Positions 23,310 through 30,515 of a DNA stretch of 38,224 nt are shown here, one piece after another (position 1 is the first letter of the stretch; every line of letters starts with the position of its first letter). The stretch is from Dactylosporangium sp. AC04546 (GTDB lineage: Bacteria; Actinomycetota; Actinomycetes; Mycobacteriales; Micromonosporaceae): NCBI RefSeq assembly GCF_022095675.1, contig NZ_JAHYSG010000112.1, positions 1-38,224 on the forward strand. Reading direction: 5' to 3'. The notes beneath the pieces were generated by a model. It was not told the origin of the DNA. It saw only the letters and a program-made list of their open reading frames with translations, and made no database searches. A program made the translations under genes and the position numbers.

Positions 23310-25244
23310 ATGAGGATCGCCTGGCCGCTCGCGGCGCTGACCGTGGCCCTGGCCGTGGCCGGCGGCGCGCTCGCGGCCGGGAACGGGGCGGCCCTCGGCG
23401 ACGTCAGCCACCTGCCGGCGGTGGCCGCCTGCGCGGTCACCGGCGGCCTGCTGGCCCGCCGCCGGCCCGGCAACGCGGTCGGCCCGCTGCTGCTGCTCAG
23501 CGCGTGGTCGTTCGCGCTGCAGGAGGCGTGCGGGCAGGCCGCCACCCGGTGGGACAGCGCGGCGCTCGCCTGGCCGCAGACCTGGCTGTGGGTGCCGGCC
23601 AACCTCGGGCTCGCGCTCGTCCCGCTGTACTTCCCCGACGGCCGGCTCGCGCCCCGCGCCCGGCCGGCCGTCGTGGTCCTGCTCGGCCTGGCCGCCGTCG
23701 CCGCGGTCACCGGCGCGCTGCGCCCCGGCGTCAACGACCAGGTCGGCCCGTCCGCGCCCGCGAACCCGCTCGGCGTGGCCGCGCTCGGCGGTGTCGCCCC
23801 GGTCGCCGAGGGCCTGTTCACGATCGCCGCCGGGCTGTGCTTCGTCGCCGGCGCCGCGGCCGTCGTCTGGCGGGCCCGCAGCCGGGCCGGGGTCGCCGGG
23901 GCGCAGGCGCGCTGGCTCGCCTACCCGGTCGGCCTGGTCGCCCTCGTGGTGCTGGTCCGCCTCGGCGTCGGCCTGCTCGACGCCGACCCGGGCCGGATCT
24001 GGCCGGCCTCGGACTCGCTGTGGAACATCGCCGGCGGCCTGGCCAGCGCCCTCATCCCGGCCGGGATCGGCATCGCCGTGCTGCGCCACCGGCTGTTCGA
24101 CATCGACCTGCTCATCAGCCGCACCGCGGTGTTCGTCGCGCTGTCCGCCGCGGTCGCCGCCGCCTACCTGCTCGTCGTCGGGGTCCTGGGCGCCTCCTCG
24201 GTGATCGCCGCGGTGGCGGCCGCGCTCGTGTTCGGCGCGCTGCGGCAGTGGATGCAGCAGAGAATCAACCTGCTCGTGTACGGCGAGCGCGACGACCCCT
24301 ACACCGTCCTGGCACGGCTGGGGGAGCGCCTGGCGACCGTCCCGGACCCGGGCGCGATCCTCGCCGCCGGCACCGTCACCGTGCGCGAGGCGCTGCAGCT
24401 GTCCTACGTCGGCATCTTCGTCGGCGCCGGCCGCTCCTACGAGCTCGGCCGGCGCCCCGCCGACCCGGTCGCCCTGCCGCTCGTCGCCGGCGGCGAGCCG
24501 GTCGGCGAGCTGCTGCTCGGCCCGCGCCCCGGCGAGGCCACGCTCGGCCCCCGCGACCTGCGGCTGCTGCGCGACCTGGCCGGGCACCTCGGCGTCGCCG
24601 TCCAGGCGGTGCGGTACTCGGCCGACCTCCAGCACTCCCGTGAGCAGCTCGTCCTGGCCCGCGAGGAGGAGCGCCGCCGCCTGCGCCGCGACCTGCACGA
24701 CGGCCTCGGCCCGACCCTCGCCGCGCTCACCATGCGGGCCGAGGCGGCCCAGGAGGTCGGCGGCGAGGCCGCGCAGCGGCTCCTCGAGGAGATCGTCACC
24801 GACACCCAGACCGCCCTCGCGGACGTGCGGCGCATCATCGAGGGCCTGCGCCCGCCGGCGCTGGACACCCTCGGCCTGGTCGGGGCCATCCGGGCCCACG
24901 TGGCGTCGTGGCCGGCGGGCCCGCGGGTGGTCCTGGACGCGCCCGACGACATCGTCGAGCTGCCGGCGGCGGCCGAGGTGGCGGCGTACCGCATCGCCGT
25001 CGAGGCCCTCGCCAACGCCCGCCGCCACGCCGGGGCGAGCACCGTGCGGGTCGCCGTCGCGGTCGACGGCGACGCGCTCACACTGTCCGTGCACGACGAC
25101 GGCGCCGGCGCCGGATCCGCGACCCCGGGAGTGGGCATGCACTCGATGCGCGAACGCGCCGCCGAGCTCGGCGGGACACTGGTCTTCGGGACGGGCGACG
25201 GCACCACCGTGACCGCGCGGCTGCCGCTGGGGGCCGCCCGATGA
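23310..25244 (+). CDS. NarL-type membrane sensor histidine kinase
   Basis: This 644-residue kinase begins with about ten hydrophobic segments (residues 5-325) forming a multi-pass sensor. A GAF-like cytosolic region follows, near residues 325-440 (YTVLARLGERLATVPDPGAILAAG, YVGIFVGAGRSY). The HisKA_3 dimerisation helix is REEERRRLRRDLHDGLGPTLAALTMR, with phospho-acceptor H463. The HATPase domain runs from about 550 to 640, with VAAYRIAVEALANARRHAG (N-box) and VHDDGAGAG and PGVGMHSMRERAAELGG (G-boxes). The gene overlaps the response-regulator start by four bases (ATGA). The stimulus cannot be read from the sensor. Start ATG 23310 lies 12 bp after the small membrane protein. Confidence 0.92.
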   Translation: MRIAWPLAALTVALAVAGGALAAGNGAALGDVSHLPAVAACAVTGGLLARRRPGNAVGPLLLLSAWSFALQEACGQAATRWDSAALAWPQTWLWVPANLGLALVPLYFPDGRLAPRARPAVVVLLGLAAVAAVTGALRPGVNDQVGPSAPANPLGVAALGGVAPVAEGLFTIAAGLCFVAGAAAVVWRARSRAGVAGAQARWLAYPVGLVALVVLVRLGVGLLDADPGRIWPASDSLWNIAGGLASALIPAGIGIAVLRHRLFDIDLLISRTAVFVALSAAVAAAYLLVVGVLGASSVIAAVAAALVFGALRQWMQQRINLLVYGERDDPYTVLARLGERLATVPDPGAILAAGTVTVREALQLSYVGIFVGAGRSYELGRRPADPVALPLVAGGEPVGELLLGPRPGEATLGPRDLRLLRDLAGHLGVAVQAVRYSADLQHSREQLVLAREEERRRLRRDLHDGLGPTLAALTMRAEAAQEVGGEAAQRLLEEIVTDTQTALADVRRIIEGLRPPALDTLGLVGAIRAHVASWPAGPRVVLDAPDDIVELPAAAEVAAYRIAVEALANARRHAGASTVRVAVAVDGDALTLSVHDDGAGAGSATPGVGMHSMRERAAELGGTLVFGTGDGTTVTARLPLGAAR

Positions 25245-25894
25245 GCGCCGTGCGGGTCCTCATCGTCGACGACCACGACCAGTTCCGGGCCGGGCTGCGC
25301 GCGCTGCTGGCCACCGCGCCGGAGATCGAGGTCTGCGGCGAGGCGGCCGGCGGCGAGGAGGCGCTCACCGCGGTCGCCCGCCTGCACCCCGACGTGGTCC
25401 TGCTCGACCTGGCGATGCCCGGCATGGGCGGGATCGCCGCCACCGAGCGGATCGTGGCGACGACCCCGCACGTGCGGGTGCTGGTGCTGAGCATGGCGGA
25501 CGACGACGACTCGGTGTTCGCGGCGCTGCGCGCCGGGGCCCGCGGCTACGTCCTCAAGGGCGCCCGCCGCCTGGAGATCGTCCGCTCGATCCTGGTCGTC
25601 GCCGAGGGCGAGGCCATCTTCGGCCCGGCGATCGCGAGCCGCCTCATGGGCTACTTCGCGGGCCTGGACCGCGCGGCGGCCGCCCCGGTCCCGTTCCCGG
25701 AGCTGACCCAGCGGGAGCGGCAGATCCTGACGCTGGTCGCCCAGCACCTGACGAACCCGCAGATCGCCGAGCGGCTCGGCCTGAGCCAGAAGACGGTGCG
25801 CAACCACGTCTCGAACATCTTCGCCAAGCTCCAGGTCGCCGACCGCGCCCAGGCCATCGTGATCGCCCGCGACGCCGGCCTACCCGACGGTTAG
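25241..25894 (+). CDS. NarL/LuxR-family response regulator
   Basis: This 217-residue regulator has the receiver acidic pair D10-D11 (VDDHDQFRAGL), the phosphorylation site D56 in VVLLDLAMPGMGG, and the conserved lysine K106 in GYVLKG. A linker leads to a LuxR-type HTH from about residue 148: LTQRERQILTLVAQHLTNPQIAERLGLSQKTVRNHVSNIF. It is translationally coupled to the kinase (ATGA), so the two form a cognate pair. Targets are unknown; the dyad at 22513 is one candidate site and would allow feedback control of the operon. It is full length for its family, with nothing odd in codon use. Confidence 0.93.
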   Translation: MSAVRVLIVDDHDQFRAGLRALLATAPEIEVCGEAAGGEEALTAVARLHPDVVLLDLAMPGMGGIAATERIVATTPHVRVLVLSMADDDDSVFAALRAGARGYVLKGARRLEIVRSILVVAEGEAIFGPAIASRLMGYFAGLDRAAAAPVPFPELTQRERQILTLVAQHLTNPQIAERLGLSQKTVRNHVSNIFAKLQVADRAQAIVIARDAGLPDG

Positions 25895-25902
25895 CCGAGC
25901 CA

Positions 25903-26874
25903 CTACCGCAAGAGGGCGTACGGCTCGGCCCACTCGTGGTGGTCGGCCGCGTCGAGGCGCTCCAGCTGGTCCGCCGTCAGCGCCAGGGCGACCGCGTCGA
26001 GGGCGCTGTCGAGCTGGTCGAGCCTGCTGCCGCCCAGCATCGGCCGGACACCCCGGCTGACCAGCCAGGCCAGGACGACCTGGCCGCGGGCGGCGCCGGT
26101 CTCGGCGGCCACCGCGTCGAGCGCGGCCAGCCGGGCCGTGTTGCCCGGGTGGTCGTACACCTCCGGAATGTCCTTGGCCGGGTTGTCGTAGGCGCCGGAC
26201 AGCAGCGGCGTGTACGCCCACAGCTCCAGGCCGTGCGCCTGCGCGTAGTCGGCCTGCTCGTCGCTGAGCACCCCGAACCGGTGCACCACGCCGGGCGGCA
26301 GCGTCCCGGGCCGCGGTCGCAGGTAGGTGGCGTTGAGCTGGAGCGCGTCGATCGGCGGCGCCCCGATCGCCCGGGCGTGGGCGCGGGCCCGCTCGACCAC
26401 CCAGGACGGGTGGTTGGAGGCGCCGAACCGGTCGGCGGGGAGCTTGGCGAGCGCCTCGACGGTGTCCTCGACCGGTACCGCCCGGTCCTCCTGGTGCAGC
26501 CACAGCAGGTCGACCCGGTCGACGCCGAGCCGGTCGAGGCTGCCGTCGAACGCCGCGCGCACCGCGTCCGGCGACAGCCCGGCCCGGCGGGCGGGCCAGG
26601 AGCCCGGTTCGAGCGGCTCGGCGCCGAGCTTGGTGGCGATCCGGACCCGGTCGCGGACGCCGGGGCGGGCGGCGAGCCAGCGGCCGAGCACCCGCTCGCT
26701 GTCGCCGCCGTGGCCGGAGTCGCTGGCCCAGAACGCGTAGCAGTCGGCGGTGTCGATCCAGGCGCCGCCGCGCTCCACGAACCGGTCGAGCAGCGCGAAC
26801 GACGTGCGCTCGTCAATGGTGGTGCCGAACATCATCGCCCCGAGCACGAGCGGGGACTGTGGCGCGTCATGCAT
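25903..26874 (-). CDS. Aldo/keto reductase
   Basis: This 323-residue NADPH-dependent (alpha/beta)8 reductase has the catalytic tetrad landmarks in order: WIDTADCYAFWASD (Asp and Tyr), RIATKLGAE (Lys) and DLLWLHQED (His). A C-terminal nucleotide-binding part follows, with VRPMLGGSRLDQLDSAL. It belongs to the AKR group that resembles the Tas/YghZ-type enzymes; aldehydes or ketones are likely substrates. I place the start at ATG 26874; upstream in-frame sequence is part of the promoter. That promoter has MerR geometry and a perfect operator dyad at 26890-26909 and is leaderless. No MerR gene adjoins it. It is separated from the two-component system by eight bases and converges on it. Confidence 0.88.
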   Translation of the reverse strand: MHDAPQSPLVLGAMMFGTTIDERTSFALLDRFVERGGAWIDTADCYAFWASDSGHGGDSERVLGRWLAARPGVRDRVRIATKLGAEPLEPGSWPARRAGLSPDAVRAAFDGSLDRLGVDRVDLLWLHQEDRAVPVEDTVEALAKLPADRFGASNHPSWVVERARAHARAIGAPPIDALQLNATYLRPRPGTLPPGVVHRFGVLSDEQADYAQAHGLELWAYTPLLSGAYDNPAKDIPEVYDHPGNTARLAALDAVAAETGAARGQVVLAWLVSRGVRPMLGGSRLDQLDSALDAVALALTADQLERLDAADHHEWAEPYALLR

Positions 26875-26881
26875 GGTGCCG

Positions 26882-26912
26882 AATGTGGCACCTGGAGCGC
26901 ACTCCAGGTCAA
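26882..26912 (-). promoter_or_regulatory. MerR-type promoter/operator of the aldo/keto reductase gene
   Basis: On the minus strand: TTGACC (26912-26907), a 19-bp spacer, then CACATT (26887-26882), seven bases before ATG 26874. A perfect 8-bp dyad, ACCTGGAG / CTCCAGGT with a 4-bp centre (26890-26909), overlaps the -35 and spacer. This is MerR-family activation geometry. The regulator is not encoded next to it. Confidence 0.7.
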
Positions 26913-26928
26913 GCACGTGTCAAGCACC

Positions 26929-27333
26929 TCAGGCGGCGGACCAGCCGGACCAGGACGCGACGTCGATCGCGATGAGGGCGCCGGTCAGGTGGAAGTCCGG
27001 GTAGCGGGCCGCCAGCAGTTCGAGTGCCGCCGCGCCCTCCTCGCCGGACGGGTCGACCTCGCGGGCCCGGCCGTCGGCCCGGACCCACCACAGCCGCGAC
27101 CAGTCGTCGTCGTAGTGGTCGACGAGCAGCGACACCTGCGGGTTGGCCCGCACGTTGGCCAGCCGGCGCAGGCTCGTGCTGCGCTTCGGCTTGGCGTCGA
27201 CGCCGTGGTACACCACGTCGCCCACCACCGCGAACACGATCGGGACCAGGTGCGGGCGGCCGTCCGCGCCGGCGGTCGCCAGCCGGGCCACCCGCGCCGC
27301 CGCGAAGCGACGCCGTGCCTCGGCCGGCGTCAT
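26929..27333 (-). CDS. PPOX-class, probably F420-dependent, oxidoreductase
   Basis: This 134-residue split-barrel protein matches the pyridoxamine-phosphate-oxidase-like group found in F420-using actinobacteria. It opens with TPAEARRRFAAARVARLATAG and continues with GRPHLVPIVFAVVGDVVYHGVD, the K-P-K-R-S-T-S-L-R-R-L-ANVRANPQVSLLVDHYDDDWSRLWWVR core, and ALELLAARYPDF at the end. The core fits families where F420 or FMN binds at the dimer edge. Start ATG 27333 overlaps the stop of the LLM gene upstream (ATGA). The coupling supports a shared cofactor but does not prove it. Confidence 0.8.
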   Translation of the reverse strand: MTPAEARRRFAAARVARLATAGADGRPHLVPIVFAVVGDVVYHGVDAKPKRSTSLRRLANVRANPQVSLLVDHYDDDWSRLWWVRADGRAREVDPSGEEGAAALELLAARYPDFHLTGALIAIDVASWSGWSAA

Positions 27334-28157
27334 CCCTCGCCGGCGAACGTCGCGATCGCGGCCTCCCACTCGTCGAGGGCGCGCTCCACCGTCGAGCGCG
27401 GGCCCGACGGCAGCCACCGGCTCGCGCGGGTCACGCCGGCGTCGTGCAGTTGCTGCAGTACCGCCGGATCCGCCGGGGCACTGAGCACCTGGACGTCGAT
27501 CGCGCGCTCGGCGCGGGCCCGCAGCTCCGCCACGCGGGGGAACATGCCGGGGGAGTAGTTGGGGAACCAGGCGTCACCGAACGCGAGCACCCGGTCCAGC
27601 ACCGTCGGGCCGTCGCCGCCGACCAGGATCGGCGGGTGCGGGCGCTGCACCGGCTTCGGCCACGACCAGATGCGGTCGAACGAGACGTACTTGCCGTGGT
27701 ACGTCGCCTCGTCCTCGCGCCAGATGGCCCGCATCGCCTCGACCCGCTCGCGCAGGACCGCCATGCGCACCCGCGGGTCGGTGCCGTGGTTGCTCATCTC
27801 CTCGCGGTTCCAGCCGGCGCCCACGCCGAACTCGAACCGGCCGCCGGAGAGCACGTCGACCGACGCGACCTCCTTCGCCGTGATGATCGGGTCGCGCTCG
27901 ATCACCAGGCAGATGCCGCTGCCGACGCGCAGGGTGCGGGTCGCGGCGGCCGCCGCGGTGAGCGCCACGAAGAGGTCGAGGGTGTGCCAGTACCGCTGGG
28001 GCAGCTCGCCGCCCGCGTAGGGCGTGGCCCGGCTGGCCGGGATGTGCGTGTGCTCGGCGAAGAACAGCGCGGTCTGGCCGCGCTCCTCGACGAGCGCCGC
28101 GAGCGGGCCGGGCAGCATCGCGTTGTGGGTGGGAAAGTATCCGACGCCGAAGTCCAC
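27330..28157 (-). CDS. LLM-class oxidoreductase, F420-dependent type
   Basis: This 275-residue luciferase-like barrel opens with DFGVGYFPTHNAM. It has FFAEHTHIPAS, RVGSGICLVIERDPIITAKEVASVDVLSGGRFEFGVGAGWN, the EEMSNHGTDP segment, HPPILVGGDG and DAWFPNYS. This is the actinobacterial F420-type LLM pattern (the FGVGAGWNREEM and TAKEVASVD blocks), not the NtaA pattern of the cluster at 12-21 kb. It probably transfers hydride from reduced F420 to an unknown carbonyl or unsaturated substrate. The start is GTG 28157. It is coupled to the PPOX gene downstream and divergent from a small acidic gene. An inverted repeat at 28169-28191 lies between the two. Confidence 0.82.
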   Translation of the reverse strand: MDFGVGYFPTHNAMLPGPLAALVEERGQTALFFAEHTHIPASRATPYAGGELPQRYWHTLDLFVALTAAAAATRTLRVGSGICLVIERDPIITAKEVASVDVLSGGRFEFGVGAGWNREEMSNHGTDPRVRMAVLRERVEAMRAIWREDEATYHGKYVSFDRIWSWPKPVQRPHPPILVGGDGPTVLDRVLAFGDAWFPNYSPGMFPRVAELRARAERAIDVQVLSAPADPAVLQQLHDAGVTRASRWLPSGPRSTVERALDEWEAAIATFAGEG

Positions 28158-28168
28158 GGTCCTGTGTC

Positions 28169-28191
28169 TTACCCGACGCCCGGCTGGGTAA
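28169..28191. promoter_or_regulatory. Divergent-promoter inverted repeat (TTACCC-N11-GGGTAA)
   Basis: A perfect 6-bp inverted repeat lies in the 44-bp gap between the divergent F420-type LLM and small acidic gene. It is a candidate operator for both genes. It could also be two face-to-face promoter parts. Confidence 0.4.
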
Positions 28192-28201
28192 CCAGCATGA
28201 C

Positions 28202-28426
28202 ATGCGCAACGATGACGAGCGGTACACCATGGGCACCACCGGCACCCCCGGCCGCTCGGGTGCCGACACGATCGACGAGGACGACGCGCCGAACGGCTCG
28301 GCCATCGGCATCCCTGCCACGACGCTGGGCGGCGAGCCCGACGACCCGGAGCTGCCGTACGACCACGCGCCGGGCCCCGACGACAAGCTGCACATGCCGC
28401 GCAACGCGGTCCAGCGGGGCGACTGA
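28202..28426 (+). CDS. Small acidic hypothetical protein
   Basis: This 74-residue polar, probably disordered protein is rich in Asp, Gly and Pro (ADTIDEDDAPNGSAIG, GEPDDPELPYDHAPGPDDK). It has no hydrophobic segment, cysteine or catalytic motif. I know of no function. The frame has high third-position GC like its neighbours, and a divergent dyad lies just upstream, so I judge it a real gene. ATG 28202 is the first start; ATG 28229 is also possible. No ribosome-binding site is visible. A short region (28427-28495) to the next gene holds only the SDR promoter. Confidence 0.55.
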   Translation: MRNDDERYTMGTTGTPGRSGADTIDEDDAPNGSAIGIPATTLGGEPDDPELPYDHAPGPDDKLHMPRNAVQRGD

Positions 28427-28483
28427 CGCCGGGGTCCTCCGAGCTGCGTCCACCGGCGTCGAAGGTGGCCGCCCGCTGACCGC

Positions 28484-28489
28484 TACGCT
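28484..28489 (+). promoter_or_regulatory. Candidate -10 of leaderless SDR gene
   Basis: TACGCT ends six bases before GTG 28496, and no ribosome-binding site is present. Confidence 0.5.
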
Positions 28490-28495
28490 GTCGGC

Positions 28496-29152
28496 GTGCG
28501 GCGTGCCCTGGTGATCGGCAACAGCGACGGGATCGGGCTGGCGCTGACCCGCCGGCTGCTCGACGAGGGCTGGGAGGTGCGCGGCCTCTCGCGCAGCGCC
28601 AGCCCGCTGTCCCACGCGTCCTACTCGCACGTCGCCGGCGACGTGGTGACCGCCTCGATTCCTTCGGATCCGGTCGACCTGTGCGTGTACGCGGCGGGGG
28701 TCGGGGAGATGCTCGACCTCGGTGACCTGGCCGCCCAGACCCGGGCGATCGAGGTGAACCTGCTCGGGGCGGCGCGGACCGTCGAGGCCGTGGTGCCGGC
28801 GATGGTCGCCGCCGGGAGCGGGCACCTCGTCGGGCTGTCGAGCCTGGCCGACATTGTGATCTCCGCCGACGCGCCCGGCTACGCGGCGTCGAAGGCCGGT
28901 CTCACGGCGTACCTCCTCGGGCTGCGGGCCGCCCTGCGCCCGCACGGCGTCGCCGTCACCGCCGTCCGGTTCGGCTTCGTGGACACCAAGATGGCCAAGG
29001 GCGCCGCCAAACCCCTCATGATCTCGGTGAACGAGGCCGTCGAGGTCCTGATGCGCGGCATCCGGCGACGGCCGGCGGTCATCTCGTACCCCAGGCGCGT
29101 CTCCGCCGCCGCCCGGCTCATCCGTCTCGTGGCACGCACGACGCTGCGCTGA
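28496..29152 (+). CDS. Short-chain dehydrogenase/reductase
   Basis: This 218-residue Rossmann enzyme has ALVIGNSDGIGLALTRRLL as the cofactor loop, with an unusual N-S in place of the usual glycine-rich T-G start. The structural YAAG motif is present. The catalytic triad is S115/S116 in LVGLSSLAD, Y129 in GYAASKAG and K133. The tail ends with RRVSAAARLIRLVARTTLR, a basic amphipathic helix that could touch membrane. The substrate is unknown. GTG 28496 is supported by a leaderless promoter. Its last bases overlap the histidine-kinase remnant on the other strand by about 35 bp. Confidence 0.87.
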   Translation: MRRALVIGNSDGIGLALTRRLLDEGWEVRGLSRSASPLSHASYSHVAGDVVTASIPSDPVDLCVYAAGVGEMLDLGDLAAQTRAIEVNLLGAARTVEAVVPAMVAAGSGHLVGLSSLADIVISADAPGYAASKAGLTAYLLGLRAALRPHGVAVTAVRFGFVDTKMAKGAAKPLMISVNEAVEVLMRGIRRRPAVISYPRRVSAAARLIRLVARTTLR

Positions 29153-29459
29153 TCGGGATCTCCGCCGTGACGGTCGCCCCGTCCGGCCCCGCCAGCATCC
29201 GCAGCGTGCCGCCGACCTGCTCGACCCGCTCGCGCATCGAGGCGATGCCGACCCCCGGCGTCCACGCCCCCGCCGAGCGGTCCCGGTCCCGCACCGTGGC
29301 GTGACCCGCAGGACCGCACCGTCGGCGATGGTGAAGCCGGCCGACGCCTCGGCGACCCCGGCGTGCCGAGCCACGTTGGTGAGGGCCTCGACCGCCATCC
29401 GGTACGCCGCGACCTCGACCGCCGCGCCGGGCACCGGCCCGCCCGGGAATCCCGCCTCA
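29118..29459 (-). pseudogene. Decayed C-terminal fragment of a NarL-type sensor histidine kinase
   Basis: On the minus strand, one frame reads AAVEVAAYRMAVEALTNVARHAG (read as two parts: the kinase N-box region and its helix), then DGAVLRVT. Another frame continues with TPGVGIASMRERVEQVGGTL and VTAEIPISAAS. These are the HATPase N-box and G-box of a two-component kinase of the same class as the gene at 23310. The frame break lies near 29295-29303, where CACG is repeated (a 5-bp insertion would explain it). The N-terminal half, including the phospho-accepting histidine helix and any sensor, is absent; the upstream end meets the next gene's promoter. It cannot make a working kinase. It ends at 29118, inside the SDR gene's 3' end. 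Confidence 0.8.
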
Positions 29460-29482
29460 TGTCTTCCGGCGACCGCCTGGTG

Positions 29483-29488
29483 CATGCT
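29483..29488 (+). promoter_or_regulatory. Candidate -10 of leaderless small membrane protein gene
   Basis: CATGCT ends seven bases before ATG 29496, with no ribosome-binding site. The spacing matches other leaderless genes in the window. Confidence 0.4.
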
Positions 29489-29495
29489 CGTCGTC

Positions 29496-29915
29496 ATGCG
29501 CACCCTCACCCTCAGCAACAAAGTGGGTCTCGTGCTGGCCGCCCTGCTCGGCATCGCGGACGTCACCGGCCCGGCGCCGTCGGCGGTCGCCGCCGCGCTG
29601 CTCTTCCCGCAGCCGACCGGCCAGGAGTCCGACCCGTTCGCGATCGGCGGGCCGGCGCTCGTCGCGGTGCTCGTCCTCGCCATCGTCCTCGGCCTGTCGA
29701 CGATCACCGGCGTCGTGCTCGCCTGGTTCCGGGGCAGCCGGCTCGCCGCGCGCGCCGTCGCCGCGGCCCGGGTCGTCGCCGTGCTCATCACCGTGCCGGT
29801 GTTCCTGCTGGAGGGCTTGGAGGCATGGCTCTACGTGCTCGCGGCAGCCGTGGTGATCGTGAACATCACCACGATCGTCCTGGTGCTGTCCCGCCCGGTC
29901 CTCAGGACGCCCTGA
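29496..29915 (+). CDS. Small four-TM membrane protein
   Basis: This 139-residue protein has four hydrophobic helices: KVGLVLAALLGIADVTGPAP and VAAALLF, ALVAVLVLAIVLGLSTITGVVLAW, AVAAARVVAVLITVPVFLL, and WLYVLAAAVVIVNITTIVLVLS. A single loop carries FPQPTGQESDPFAIGG. I recognise no family. I start it at ATG 29496 from promoter spacing; upstream in-frame sequence lies in the kinase remnant and is not protein-like. Its 3' end overlaps the convergent methyltransferase gene by 14 bp. Confidence 0.6.
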   Translation: MRTLTLSNKVGLVLAALLGIADVTGPAPSAVAAALLFPQPTGQESDPFAIGGPALVAVLVLAIVLGLSTITGVVLAWFRGSRLAARAVAAARVVAVLITVPVFLLEGLEAWLYVLAAAVVIVNITTIVLVLSRPVLRTP

Positions 29916-30459
29916 ACCGCAGGCGGCGGTTGTCCATCGTGGACACCTTGACGTCGGTGAAGCCGGCCGCGCGCAGCCGGTCGGGGAAGGTCGCCGGGTC
30001 GAGCGTCACCATCGTGTCGGCGATGTGCAGCAGGCGGAACCGGGGCGAGGGCAGGCTGTCACAGCCGGCGAACACGCCGCCGCCGGCCAGCACCCGCCTC
30101 GCCTCGGCGAGCAGCCGGTCCTGGAGCTCCACGGACGGCACGTGGTGCAGCATCGTGAAGCACACGACCGTGTCGAACGCCCCGTCCGGGAACGGCAGCG
30201 CGGCGCCGTCGCCCTCCACCACGCTCACCCCGGCCGGCAGCGTCCGGCGCAGGTGGGCCGCCAGCTTCGGGTTGATCTCGACCGCGGTCATCGCCGGGGC
30301 GTCACGCGCGAGGACCCGGGTCGTCGCGCCGAACCCGGGCCCGATCTCCAGTACCCGCGGCCCGAGCGGCACGCCGCGCAGCGCCCACGGCAGCACCTGG
30401 TCCTCGACCGTCCGGAACCACTTCGCCGACCGGCAGATCCGGTTGTGCAGCAGATTCAT
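29902..30459 (-). CDS. Class I SAM-dependent methyltransferase
   Basis: This 185-residue methyltransferase has motif I, VLEIGPGFGATTRVLA. The acidic end of strand two is TAVEINP, motif II is EGDGAALPFPDGAFDTVVCF, and motif III is TMLHHVPS with AEARRVLAGGGVFAGCDSL. These fix it in the UbiE/Methyltransf_11 group. The substrate is unknown; the N-terminal NLLHNRICRSAKWFRTVEDQVLPWAL is of the kind that contacts small hydrophobic substrates. I start it at ATG 30459, leaderless, because TACGGT (30472-30467) stands seven bases upstream; ATG 30468 would leave no room for that. It is divergent from the frameshifted AraC regulator, with a 56-bp shared gap. Confidence 0.87.
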   Translation of the reverse strand: MNLLHNRICRSAKWFRTVEDQVLPWALRGVPLGPRVLEIGPGFGATTRVLARDAPAMTAVEINPKLAAHLRRTLPAGVSVVEGDGAALPFPDGAFDTVVCFTMLHHVPSVELQDRLLAEARRVLAGGGVFAGCDSLPSPRFRLLHIADTMVTLDPATFPDRLRAAGFTDVKVSTMDNRRLRFRAS

Positions 30460-30466
30460 GCCAGTC

Positions 30467-30472
30467 ACCGTA
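30467..30472 (-). promoter_or_regulatory. Candidate -10 of leaderless methyltransferase gene
   Basis: TACGGT on the minus strand ends seven bases before ATG 30459. Confidence 0.5.
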
Positions 30473-30501
30473 GGCAGGCGCCTTCCATGGCCGGAAGCCG
30501 C

Positions 30502-30507
30502 TATGCT
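30502..30507 (+). promoter_or_regulatory. Candidate -10 before the AraC-type gene
   Basis: TATGCT ends eight bases before ATG 30516, so the transcript would be leaderless or nearly so. Confidence 0.45.
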
Positions 30508-30515
30508 GCCAACTG

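Noticed and set aside
22659..25142. 827-residue antisense reading frame over the membrane protein and kinase
   Set aside because: The composition is low-complexity and the plus strand carries clear kinase motifs, so it is a high-GC shadow.
29301..29495. N-terminal extension of the small membrane protein back to 29301
   Set aside because: The added residues are the antisense image of the kinase remnant, and the leaderless promoter geometry points to ATG 29496.
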